Of a stretch of 64,000 nt of DNA, positions 8,245 to 18,440 are shown piece after piece. The DNA comes from Niabella soli DSM 19437 (GTDB lineage Bacteria > Bacteroidota > Bacteroidia > Chitinophagales > Chitinophagaceae). Positions within the stretch are counted from its first letter, which is position 1. Each line of letters starts with the position of its first letter. The position numbers were made by a program, and so were the translations under genes. The stretch spans positions 4,092,001-4,156,000 of the forward strand of contig NZ_CP007035.1 of NCBI RefSeq assembly GCF_000243115.2, written 5' to 3'. A model generated the notes under the pieces. It did no database searches. It was not told where the DNA came from and saw nothing but the letters and a program-made list of their open reading frames with translations.

Positions 8245-8658
8245 ATGAAAACTACAAAAATTCTTTACTGGACATTTACCGGTATCATCGTATTACTGGA
8301 CGGTGTGATGCCTGCACTTACCTCAAACACAGAATTGGCCAGGCAGGGGATCAGCCATCTGGGCTATCCTGATTATTTCAGGGTGTTGCTCACGGTCTTT
8401 AAAGTAACCGGCGCCTTAATTCTGATCCTGCCCTTCCTTAAAGGGCGTATAAAAGAATGGGCCTATGCGGGATTCACTTTTAATTTTATAAGCGCAGCGG
8501 TGTCCCACACAGTGGTTGACGGGTTCGGCGGGCAAGCGCTATTCCCGCTGGTGGCATTGGCTATTCTGGCGGCGTCTTACTTTTATTATCATAAATTACG
8601 CAGTACCCAAACCGGACGCAGCGAGCAAACATCCGCGCAATACAGCTTTGGCAGTTGA
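8245..8658 (+). CDS. DoxX-like membrane protein
   Basis: The 137-residue protein has four predicted membrane helices (about 7-25, 47-66, 72-92, 97-115). The pattern YWTFTGIIVLLDGVMP, GISHLGYPDYF and VFKVTGALILILP is typical of the DoxX-like family in Bacteroidota. These proteins are linked to redox or stress functions, but their activity is uncertain. The SRPBCC gene follows after 55 bp, so the two probably form an operon. Confidence 0.85.
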   Translation: MKTTKILYWTFTGIIVLLDGVMPALTSNTELARQGISHLGYPDYFRVLLTVFKVTGALILILPFLKGRIKEWAYAGFTFNFISAAVSHTVVDGFGGQALFPLVALAILAASYFYYHKLRSTQTGRSEQTSAQYSFGS

Positions 8659-8713
8659 TTTGCTGTTTTAAACCAGGAACCTTAAAAAATAATTTACTCA
8701 AAAACAAAGTACA

Positions 8714-9133
8714 ATGGAACCCACAAAAATTACAGTAGCTGCAACGATTAACGCGCCGGTAGCAAAAGTTTGGGAATACTGGACAGAGCCGGAACATATC
8801 AGGAAATGGAATAGTGCTTCTGATGACTGGCATACACCCCGCGCCGAAAATGATCTTCGGGTGGGAGGGGCTTTTTCCTCCAGGATGGAAGCACGGGATG
8901 GCAGCATGGGCTTCGACTTCGGCGGCATTTATGATGTTGTGCTCCTAAACAAAGAAATCGCTTATACTATGGGCGATGGTCGCAAAGTACAGATCCTTTT
9001 TGCCAGTGAAGGTAACCACACTTCCGTTACCGAAACCTTTGAGGCGGAAGCAACCAATCCCATAGAAATGCAGCAGGCCGGCTGGCAGGCCATTATGGAT
9101 AATTTTAAACGGTATACGGAGGAGCACCGGTAA
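8714..9133 (+). CDS. SRPBCC / AHSA1-type protein
   Basis: A 139-residue soluble protein with the START-like helix-grip fold signature of the AHSA1 (activator of Hsp90 ATPase homologue) family. It shows an initial strand ITVAATINAPVAKVWEYWTEPEHIRKWN, the GGAFSSRMEARDG turn, and the C-terminal helix GWQAIMDNFKRYTE. The fold binds hydrophobic ligands; no specific ligand can be inferred. It follows the DoxX gene, a pairing often seen in Bacteroidota. Confidence 0.85.
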   Translation: MEPTKITVAATINAPVAKVWEYWTEPEHIRKWNSASDDWHTPRAENDLRVGGAFSSRMEARDGSMGFDFGGIYDVVLLNKEIAYTMGDGRKVQILFASEGNHTSVTETFEAEATNPIEMQQAGWQAIMDNFKRYTEEHR

Positions 9134-9149
9134 TCAGGCGGAAGTAATT

Positions 9150-9257
9150 TTATTTTAACGCCGCGATGGCCAGAGCAGCGGTGCTCAATTCGGTGGTTTT
9201 GTTGCAGGCGATTGTCAGAAAAAGTACAATACAAATCAGCAGATGGGCTGTTTTCAT
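9150..9257 (-). CDS. candidate 35-aa lipoprotein or lipoprotein remnant
   Basis: On the minus strand an ATG at 9255-9257 opens 35 codons ending in TAA. The N-terminus (MKTAHLLICIVLFL) and lipobox LTIAC (Cys18) form a convincing type II signal peptide, but only 17 residues follow the Cys. It may be a real small lipoprotein or the 5' remnant of a larger gene lost between gyrB and the SRPBCC gene. I see no promoter element. The rest of the gap to gyrB (9258-9506) holds only TAAATTTG (9457-9464), a likely -7 element for gyrB. Confidence 0.35.
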   Translation of the reverse strand: MKTAHLLICIVLFLTIACNKTTELSTAALAIAALK

Positions 9258-9491
9258 ATGACATTGTTTTAAATTATAATGGCTGTTTTCAGTGAAAAAC
9301 AACAGTCGGTGAAGCGGCTCACCCGAAGCCTGTTTAAAAAGTTCGTTGAAGTATGGGTTCGATTCGTTGTAATAAGTTGATTATCAATATATATTTTATG
9401 ACAAAGTGATTGATAAACAAGCAGGTTTCTGATGCAAAAAAACCAGCTTTTTTCCGTAAATTTGTAAGCTACATCGATTAGGATATATTAA

Positions 9492-11486
<1,995 letters not shown>

Positions 11487-11589
11487 ACAGGGCTGCGCTA
11501 ATAACCGGGAAGCCGGAAAAATCGGAAAGGTTTTGTTTTTCCATTACAACTGACTTCCCGCCTCACCGCTTCCCGGCGATGCCAGGTTT

Positions 11590-14217
11590 TCAGAAATCGA
11601 AAGAAGTCATTAGTGAAATCGTTCTGGGCCGGAGATGATAACTGATAGTATTAATGCTATTGGTGCCGACATCAATCATTTCATAGGAACGCACATTTGC
11701 AATGTTCGTACAGGCCAGGCGTATCAAAAGGCTTTTTTTCTCAAATTTATATTGGAGATAACTGTCAAGAAAAAGACTGCGGACGGCGGAGCTGCCTCTA
11801 TGTAAGGATTGGTAATAATTGTTGGTAAAATTAAAGCTGAACCGGTTGAGGGGATAAAGCGTCAGCCCGGAATGCAGGTTCCATTGCCGCACTTCCTGTT
11901 GCAGAAAGCCTGTTTGCTCAGATGCCGTGGTGTATTGCATATACTTGCCGTTTATAGTGAATTGCAGCCATTTCAGAACCGTTGGGGTTACCTGCAACCC
12001 GGTGGTTTTTACAACGGAAACAACGCGGAATAATTGTTCATTCTGTAATAGCTGCGTTTTAGTTGCAGACAGTGCAGCGTCTACTGCAACAGTTGTATTC
12101 AACGCAAAAATATATTTGCTGACCCGGGCCGTTGTGCCTGCAGCCTGACTGTAATTAATAATGGGCAATGCTTTTACCAGGGTCATATTGTTTTGCAGCG
12201 TAGTGCTGTACAAAAAATAATTTTTGGTTGGCGCAAAGGTCAGATTAATGGTCGCAAAAAATGCTTCGATCACCCGTTTATAGTCAAAGCCGCCGGAAAA
12301 GGTATGCGCGCGGCTCATGAGGTAGGGTGTTTCATAAGAGGCAAAACTCCGGTATCCGGAAATAATAGCGCCCCCATAAATTTGTTGTACCCCCGCGGTT
12401 TTGTTGGCAAGCGTATAGTCCAGATAGACTGTATTTTCTTTTCCCGTTTTATATTCCCAATGAAGCGAGGGCTGGAAAACCAGCCGGGTGCCTTTATCCT
12501 GATTCGTAGCTACGAAATCATTATAATATCGATAATGCTGCCAGCTTACCGGCACGCCCAGGATCAATTTACTTTTATATCCGTTATATGTAAGCGTGGC
12601 TTGCGCAAATAGTTCGTTTTTCCTCCAGTTAACAGCGTTTTCAAACCCTTCAGGAACCGTGGTCTGAGCGCTTTGCTGCGTCAATGTTGCAGCGGATTGC
12701 AATTGTTGCGACTGAAGGAACAATCCGGTAGTCAGACCCAATACCCAGTTTTGAAAAACCCGGTTGTAAGCCACCTGGCTGGTGTTGCTGAGGTTTTTCA
12801 GTTGTTGATACTGGTTTGTTTGCAGATACGGAATGCTGTCATTCAATACATTTTGCAGAATGCCCGGAGTAAGAATAAGCAACTGCGGGTTAACGGAATA
12901 GGCAAAACTATTTTCGTAATTAATAATATGCATTTTCCGGATCATAAGGTATCCGCTGAGTGTGTTACTGAAACGGGTAGTGGTTGCGCTGCTGTTTTGA
13001 GTAATGGGCGAATTGCCGGTATAGGTGCTGCCTGAATTGGTGTTATTGTTCCGCGAAAAGTTGGTTGCGGAGCTGAGATAATTTTTTGGGCTATTGATGT
13101 CCAGGGCGATATTCAAGTTGAGCGAACCTGCGTTGTACTGCTCCTGGTTCAGTTCTTTGTAAAAGATGCTATCGCTGCCGGGAAGATAATAAGTGGATGT
13201 CAGTTGGTGGTTGGTTTGCTGATTTTCTTTGTTGTACGTGGCGTTTATTTTTATTGCTGTGTAGGGAGTTACTTTCAAGAGGTTATTGGCGGAAAATAGT
13301 TTGCTCCGGTTATAAAGCACCCTGTCTTTGCTGATGCCCTCCGGCCCCTGTAGTCCGGACACACCGGTTTCGAGTGAATAATCCGACCCCGAATTGTTGA
13401 GCTTCGCAGTATTGATCGCCTTATATTTCGTTTTAAAAGCCATGCTTTTAGCTTCCAGGTTATAGGTAGCGGGCAATCCACCACTGGCTTCAATAGTATT
13501 CAGAAATTTCAGCTTGCTTTTGTTTTTAAGAAGGATATTAATTGCAGCCCGGTCCGAAGGAACAATTCCATTCAGCATTTTCACATGCTGGTTGTGCTCA
13601 ATAACCTGAACCTTGTCTACATCGGCAACGTTTATATTTTCTGTAGCGATCGTATACCGGTCATCGAGTAAATTATCTCCTTCGATATAAAACTTATTGA
13701 TCGCTTTTCCCTGGTATTTTATAACGCCGTTCTCCCCTACTTCTATGCCAGGCAATTTTTGGATGATATCTTTCAGGTGACGATCGTTTCTGTCTGTAAA
13801 ATGTGCGGCGTCATAACTGAGCGTATCGCCCTTTTGTACAATGGGGCGCTGTTTACCCGTAACAATAACACCAGGGAGGGTATGGACATCTGCAACAGAT
13901 AGCATCCTGAATTTCAATTGTGCCATTGATGCTGTCAGGATCGTTTGTTGTTTCAAAAAGCCCGCCGCGTTTACTTTGATGGCCAGTGTTTGCGGCCGGA
14001 ACAGTTCTTTGCTATCGACCAGGAAGTTTCCGTGCAGGTCGGTAGCCGTAAACAGGAGACCGGCATTGTCGCGGAGTCGTACCAGGCTCACGATGGCATC
14101 AGGAATGGCCTTGCCCAAGCTGTCCGTTACCGTTCCGGAAATATGCAGGTCATTTTGCTGCGCAACTGCACGAAGCAACAACAAAAGCAGTGGCAGCAGG
14201 AACAGGGCTTTTTTCAT
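11590..14217 (-). CDS. TonB-receptor-like outer membrane beta-barrel protein
   Basis: This 875-residue outer membrane protein starts with a signal peptide (about 1-19), then a carboxypeptidase regulatory-like beta-sandwich (about 24-105, ISGTVTDSLGKAIPDA). A plug-like domain follows (about 115-230, with KLPGIEVGENGVIKYQGKAI), then a long barrel region ending in SLMTSFDF with an aromatic C-terminus. It lacks the extended SusC features and is not next to a susD. It is encoded directly after a GLPGLI gene, sharing one base (TAATG), a pairing common in Bacteroidota. Cargo unknown; a role in peptide or metal uptake is only a guess. Confidence 0.85.
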   Translation of the reverse strand: MKKALFLLPLLLLLLRAVAQQNDLHISGTVTDSLGKAIPDAIVSLVRLRDNAGLLFTATDLHGNFLVDSKELFRPQTLAIKVNAAGFLKQQTILTASMAQLKFRMLSVADVHTLPGVIVTGKQRPIVQKGDTLSYDAAHFTDRNDRHLKDIIQKLPGIEVGENGVIKYQGKAINKFYIEGDNLLDDRYTIATENINVADVDKVQVIEHNQHVKMLNGIVPSDRAAINILLKNKSKLKFLNTIEASGGLPATYNLEAKSMAFKTKYKAINTAKLNNSGSDYSLETGVSGLQGPEGISKDRVLYNRSKLFSANNLLKVTPYTAIKINATYNKENQQTNHQLTSTYYLPGSDSIFYKELNQEQYNAGSLNLNIALDINSPKNYLSSATNFSRNNNTNSGSTYTGNSPITQNSSATTTRFSNTLSGYLMIRKMHIINYENSFAYSVNPQLLILTPGILQNVLNDSIPYLQTNQYQQLKNLSNTSQVAYNRVFQNWVLGLTTGLFLQSQQLQSAATLTQQSAQTTVPEGFENAVNWRKNELFAQATLTYNGYKSKLILGVPVSWQHYRYYNDFVATNQDKGTRLVFQPSLHWEYKTGKENTVYLDYTLANKTAGVQQIYGGAIISGYRSFASYETPYLMSRAHTFSGGFDYKRVIEAFFATINLTFAPTKNYFLYSTTLQNNMTLVKALPIINYSQAAGTTARVSKYIFALNTTVAVDAALSATKTQLLQNEQLFRVVSVVKTTGLQVTPTVLKWLQFTINGKYMQYTTASEQTGFLQQEVRQWNLHSGLTLYPLNRFSFNFTNNYYQSLHRGSSAVRSLFLDSYLQYKFEKKSLLIRLACTNIANVRSYEMIDVGTNSINTISYHLRPRTISLMTSFDF

Positions 14218-15134
14218 TAATCGTTTCGCAGATCGATCGGGTTATTTAGTGTAATATCCGATGGATCAGTTTTGCTTTTTCTGACGGACACACTTTTGAT
14301 CTTAGAAACATCAAAACCATCCAGCGGGCTGCTTTTGGGTTTGGGAATGCCGCTCATTTTCTTTCGATTGGCATCGATAAATGCCTGCGGGTTGCGTTCA
14401 TAGGCTTCTTCCGCTTTTGCAAAAGCCTCGGAGGTTACGGTTTCGGCATTTGCAGGAAGTCCGAATGGAGGGATCCCCGCATTAAAATCTTCCACCCGGT
14501 TTAAGGTATATACAATCTCTCTTTTTTCATCATAGGCTTCCAGGATCAGGCCCGGCAGACCGTTGAGCCGCCGGGGACCAAAACGATAAGGCAGGTCGGC
14601 ACAGAACCAGGCCGTATAACGCCGCCCGTAACTTTCGCCCGTGGCTTTCTGGCAGATAAAGCCCTGGATCGTTTTTGTAGAATCGGTGACCGACCAATGG
14701 ATAGCCGGGCGCTTGGCCGGGATAATGAATGCTGTGCCGGCCAGGTTGCGTAGTTCGTCAACGCTGGTTTTGCCGCTTCTTTCTGTAAAAAACTGATTAT
14801 TTGTGGTTGTTTTTCCTGTAAGCACAACGTCCACATGATCGGGATCGGGCGCCTCCTTAAAGGCTTTTGCCACCTGGCTGTAAGTGGCGGAATCGCTTTC
14901 CTTTTTTGTATAGCTTGAGTAAAGACTGCTGCTTTTATCATAATCCAGCTCAAATGTTTCGGTATAAAAATAACTCCGGTGCGCCGTATCTTTCATATAG
15001 CTAAAATTATAAATTACCCTGCCCAGTGCGGTTTTAAACGGGGCGCCGGCTTTAGTTTGTGCCGAAAGGGCCGTATGAAGTAACAGCACCGGGGCCACCA
15101 AAAAGGTTTTGTTGAATCTTACAGTTTGCCTCAT
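14217..15134 (-). CDS. GLPGLI family protein
   Basis: A 305-residue exported protein: signal peptide about 1-25 (ending ALSAQ), then a beta-rich domain with the family signature LNGLPGLIL near residues 188-196. GLPGLI proteins are Bacteroidota-specific and usually sit beside a TonB-receptor-like barrel, as here, where the stop and the next start overlap in TAATG. Function is unknown. The promoter region upstream contains a 15-bp palindrome at 15160-15174. Confidence 0.9.
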   Translation of the reverse strand: MRQTVRFNKTFLVAPVLLLHTALSAQTKAGAPFKTALGRVIYNFSYMKDTAHRSYFYTETFELDYDKSSSLYSSYTKKESDSATYSQVAKAFKEAPDPDHVDVVLTGKTTTNNQFFTERSGKTSVDELRNLAGTAFIIPAKRPAIHWSVTDSTKTIQGFICQKATGESYGRRYTAWFCADLPYRFGPRRLNGLPGLILEAYDEKREIVYTLNRVEDFNAGIPPFGLPANAETVTSEAFAKAEEAYERNPQAFIDANRKKMSGIPKPKSSPLDGFDVSKIKSVSVRKSKTDPSDITLNNPIDLRND

Positions 15135-15159
15135 AGTTTTTACTTATTTATCGCAATTA

Positions 15160-15174
15160 TACGAATAATTCGTA
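15160..15174 (-). promoter_or_regulatory. 15-bp palindrome before the GLPGLI operon (possible operator)
   Basis: TACGAAT-A-ATTCGTA is a perfect 7+1+7 palindrome centred 33 bp upstream of the GLPGLI start codon. That places it where a regulator would act on the GLPGLI/barrel operon. The rest of the 15135-15440 gap is AT-rich near the start and otherwise shows nothing recognisable. Confidence 0.45.
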
Positions 15175-15440
15175 ATTCTATGAAATTGTATTAGTGTATT
15201 AAACCGTTACTAAGTATAAACTTTTATGCACGTGTTTTTATAAAAATGTTGTGCCGTTTTTTTTATAAGCGCAGCTTTTTAGAGCGCATCATTTTACAAA
15301 ATTCTGTTGGGTCAGATTGATGTGGTACTGCCGGGCAAACTGCTGTTGTGCCCGTAAAAATCTCTTATCCAGGGCCACCCTGTGTTTCCGACTTTCAACT
15401 AATATTGATTGGGCTGTTTGCTGGTCGGCCGGGGAGGGGT

Positions 15441-16592
15441 TTATCTTTTCCGGGGAGGCAAAAATTCCTTAATGTATTGGGTAATGGCTACCTCATCGGG
15501 GTCGGAAGGCCGGGGGCACACCACCCGGAACTTCTGGTAGTATACCGCTGCCTTTGCGGGATCATGAAGGTGTTTATCGTATACCTTCCCTGCAAAAAAC
15601 AGATCGATCGGATCATGGAAAAGATAATAAGCGGTATCATAAAAAGCTACCGCCTGTTTATAGTTCTTCAGAGCAGTGGCGTTATTACTCATTGCCCGCA
15701 GGTAGGTGACCGCCGTCTCCTGTATATTTAATTTTAAACATTCGGAAAGCAAAGAATCGCTGGCCTTATAATTCTTCCTGGTGGCATAGGCAAGAGCGGC
15801 GCCGTATGCAATACTTTCCGCCATCATATTTTTTAACCCCAGCCATTTATACAGGCTGATGACGCTGTCCGGATTATTGGTATTAAGATAACTGTATAGA
15901 AGGCTTATATACGGGAGTGGAGCATCTGCCTCCCTTCGCCGGTATAGTTCCCCCCATTGTATAGCCTCTTTGTACCGTTTTGCATCAAAGCAGAGGGTTA
16001 TTTTCTGTCCAATGACCGGGTCATAAGTAGTGTCCTGCTTAAGAAAGAGATCAATAAGTTTTTCCGCTTCTGTTTTTCGCTTCTGCACTTTTAAATAAGC
16101 GGCCAGGTCGTACACCACCCTGCCTGATGCAGGACTTAGCCTGTAACTTTTTTGTGCATAAGAAACAGCCGAGTCTGTTTGATTCAGACGCGACCACTGC
16201 CGGGCGCCGGCCAGCCAGTATTTATAACTGTTGGGCAAAAGCAGCGTTAGGTTTTTATAATAAAATAAAGCACTGTCATAGTTCCGTTGCTGCTCAAAGA
16301 GCATTGCCAGGTATAGTTGCGGAACAGGTAGCGCGCGGTCTTTGTGATAGAGCGCAGTAAAAATTGCCCCGGCTTCTTTTGTCTGACCATTGATATAATT
16401 AGCATAACCCAGGTCAAAGAGGTATTCTGCGTCGGTATTTGGCGGAATGCTTTTTAAATAGGCTAACGCCTGCTCATTGTCCAGGTCCTGGTAAAAGCGC
16501 TGCAATTTCGACCGGTCATAAGAGGTCTGTCCAGGGCAATAAATGTCAAACAGTATGATAATCAATAAAATAAATATGGCATGTAGTTTCAT
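15441..16592 (-). CDS. exported TPR-repeat protein
   Basis: A 383-residue protein with a hydrophobic N-terminal signal (about 1-22, ending CPGQ). Helical tetratricopeptide repeats follow through most of its length, for example DLGYANYINGQTKEAGAIF, LYLAMLFEQQRNYDSALFYY and YLRAMSNNATALKNYKQAV. TPR arrays serve as protein-binding scaffolds. No catalytic domain is visible. It is probably transcribed alone, about 300 bp upstream of the GLPGLI operon and in the same direction. Confidence 0.8.
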   Translation of the reverse strand: MKLHAIFILLIIILFDIYCPGQTSYDRSKLQRFYQDLDNEQALAYLKSIPPNTDAEYLFDLGYANYINGQTKEAGAIFTALYHKDRALPVPQLYLAMLFEQQRNYDSALFYYKNLTLLLPNSYKYWLAGARQWSRLNQTDSAVSYAQKSYRLSPASGRVVYDLAAYLKVQKRKTEAEKLIDLFLKQDTTYDPVIGQKITLCFDAKRYKEAIQWGELYRRREADAPLPYISLLYSYLNTNNPDSVISLYKWLGLKNMMAESIAYGAALAYATRKNYKASDSLLSECLKLNIQETAVTYLRAMSNNATALKNYKQAVAFYDTAYYLFHDPIDLFFAGKVYDKHLHDPAKAAVYYQKFRVVCPRPSDPDEVAITQYIKEFLPPRKR

Positions 16593-16618
16593 AAATAATA
16601 GCTTTTCCAGGTAAATAT

Positions 16619-16634
16619 AACTAAAAAATTAGTT
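16619..16634. promoter_or_regulatory. short dyad between divergent genes
   Basis: AACTAA-AAAA-TTAGTT is a 6+4+6 dyad in the 127-bp gap between the TPR gene (minus) and the 67-residue protein gene (plus). On the minus strand a TATATTTA follows, one base away from the TAnnTTTG -7 consensus for the TPR gene. The dyad could be an operator or chance in AT-rich sequence. Confidence 0.25.
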
Positions 16635-16719
16635 GTACTATTGTTTTCCCGCAGATATTTAAAGGATTCTTTAGATAAAAACCCGTAATTTCATTTTTTT
16701 AAATCAAAAATTATTAATT

Positions 16720-16923
16720 ATGGCAGATGCAACTCTTACAGCTTACAATGTGAAAACAAAAGAAAAGAATGTTCCTATCCAGGATGCTGTAATTTCCCGC
16801 ACGGCTAAAGGCGGATACATCGCAAAAGGACATGATGGTAAAGGAAATAAACTGACTTCTCTTTTAGGTGAGGAAAAAGCGCTGGCCGCAATAAAAGCGG
16901 GCAACGCAAAACAAGACTGGTAA
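16720..16923 (+). CDS. small conserved hypothetical protein, 67 aa
   Basis: A soluble, basic, 67-residue protein without signal peptide: the middle reads VISRTAKGGYIAKGHDGKG. It resembles small uncharacterised proteins found across Bacteroidota. It is a stand-alone unit with an AT-rich leader and an unusually strong terminator 19 bp after its stop, which suggests high expression. Function unknown. Confidence 0.75.
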   Translation: MADATLTAYNVKTKEKNVPIQDAVISRTAKGGYIAKGHDGKGNKLTSLLGEEKALAAIKAGNAKQDW

Positions 16924-16941
16924 AGAATAAATGAATCGATA

Positions 16942-16982
16942 AAAACCCGCTTCCGGATTAGTCCGGAAGCGGGTTTTCTTTT
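16942..16982 (+). terminator. strong intrinsic terminator after the 67-aa gene
   Basis: A perfect 16-bp stem (16942-16957 with 16962-16977, core CCCGCTTCCGGA) has a TTAG loop and is followed by TTTTCTTTT. The A-tract on the other arm makes it usable in both directions, but no minus-strand gene ends here. Confidence 0.92.
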
Positions 16983-17148
16983 ACACCCAGGCACCCGCCG
17001 GCTCCCGTTTTATCATTCTTTGTATGGCAACGATTGCGTAGATTTTTGAGGCGGAGCTATCAATTTATTTTATTTTAGCCGGGATTGCTGCTGGATAATC
17101 AGGTGTATAAATCAAACCCGAAGAGTTTATTGCTTAAGCGATTGCCGT

Positions 17149-18306
17149 ATGAAAGGAAAATTGTTTACATTTTTTTGTTTGCTGCTGGCGGGCAGCGTTT
17201 ATGGTCAGACCGTACAAATCGATCCTGAGCCTTTTGGCGATAATGCGCGGCACTGGTACGGTATTGCCGATAAAAAGAACGTGATCAACGCCAGTCCGGG
17301 GAAACCGGCCTATAAGCCCACTGATGTAGCTGCTATTGCCGACAATATATTATTGTTTCAAAAGGATAATGGCGGCTGGCCCAAAAACTATGACATGTTT
17401 GCGATACTAACTGATGCGCAGCAAAAAACAGTTGCCGCAGCCAGGCATATCCTGAACACCACTTTTGATAACGGAACGGGTTATACACAGATAAGGGCAT
17501 TGGCCATAGCGTATGGTGCCACAAAAGAGGGAAAATATAAGGCAGGAGCAGCAAAAGGGTTGCAGTACATCCTGTCGGCCCAATATAATAACGGCGGTTG
17601 GCCGCAATATTATCCGCTCGAAAATAATTACAGCCGGTGCATTACCTATAATGACGGCGCTATGGAAGGGATTATGCGCCTGCTGAAAGCGATCAATGAT
17701 AATGACCCGCTCTATGCGTTTGTTGAAGGAAACCTGCGTGCACGGCTGGCAACGGCTTATGAGAAAGGGATCGATTGTATCCTTAAAACACAAATTGTTG
17801 ACGGCGGGGTGTTAACCGGCTGGTGCCAGCAATACAATGAGGTAACGCTGCAGCCCGCCTGGGCGCGCAAGTTTGAGCCACCCAGTATCTGTAACGGGGA
17901 AAGCGTGGGCCTTACACTTTTTTTAATGAGCATCGATCATCCCGATCAGCGGGTGGTGCATGCCGTGCAAAACGCGGTGCAATGGTTTGAGGCGTCCAAA
18001 ATATACAATACGCGGGTGCAAACGGTCCGGGCGGAAACAATGAATACGCCCTTCCGGGTTTCAAAAACGGATAGGGTTGTAGTTGTGGACAGCGCGGCGC
18101 CGCCCATCTGGACGCGTTATTATGAGTTAAAAACACACCGGCCGTTGTTTTGTAACCGGGATAGTAAAGTGGTGTACAGCCTTGCTGAAGTAGAGCGGGA
18201 GCGTCGCGATGGCTATGCCTGGTATACTTATGGGCCCCAAAAGGCATTGGAGCAATATCCTAAATGGCAAAGGAAATGGATGCCAGCGGAAGTTAAAAAG
18301 AAATAA
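17149..18306 (+). CDS. pectate lyase, family PL10
   Basis: A 385-residue exported enzyme: signal peptide about 1-19 (ending VYGQ). The alpha-toroid fold of polysaccharide lyase family 10 follows, marked by NGGWPKNYD, FDNGTGYTQIRALA, NNGGWPQYYP, the conserved ITYNDGAM segment and GWCQQYNEVTLQPAWARKFE. PL10 cleaves de-esterified polygalacturonate by beta-elimination, giving 4,5-unsaturated oligomers that feed the KdgF/KduI/KduD branch encoded downstream. It is the first gene of the pectin locus. 134 bp separate it from susC, so it may have its own transcript. Confidence 0.93.
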   Translation: MKGKLFTFFCLLLAGSVYGQTVQIDPEPFGDNARHWYGIADKKNVINASPGKPAYKPTDVAAIADNILLFQKDNGGWPKNYDMFAILTDAQQKTVAAARHILNTTFDNGTGYTQIRALAIAYGATKEGKYKAGAAKGLQYILSAQYNNGGWPQYYPLENNYSRCITYNDGAMEGIMRLLKAINDNDPLYAFVEGNLRARLATAYEKGIDCILKTQIVDGGVLTGWCQQYNEVTLQPAWARKFEPPSICNGESVGLTLFLMSIDHPDQRVVHAVQNAVQWFEASKIYNTRVQTVRAETMNTPFRVSKTDRVVVVDSAAPPIWTRYYELKTHRPLFCNRDSKVVYSLAEVERERRDGYAWYTYGPQKALEQYPKWQRKWMPAEVKKK

Positions 18307-18362
18307 ACGGAATGACCAAAACCGGCTAATGGCCTTATTTAACGACGATTGCGGGAACAATC

Positions 18363-18376
18363 CTACTATGCAGTAG
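18363..18376 (+). promoter_or_regulatory. dyad in the susC upstream region
   Basis: CTACT-ATGC-AGTAG is a 5+4+5 dyad 65 bp before the susC start codon, in the only sizeable non-coding gap at the head of the susC operon. It could be a regulator site, but its arms are short. I find no TAnnTTTG element nearby with confidence. Confidence 0.25.
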
Positions 18377-18440
18377 TTAAAATTTTTAGACTTGTTTTAT
18401 GAAACCGATTGCATTATTAAATGGATAAAATAGATGTCAT

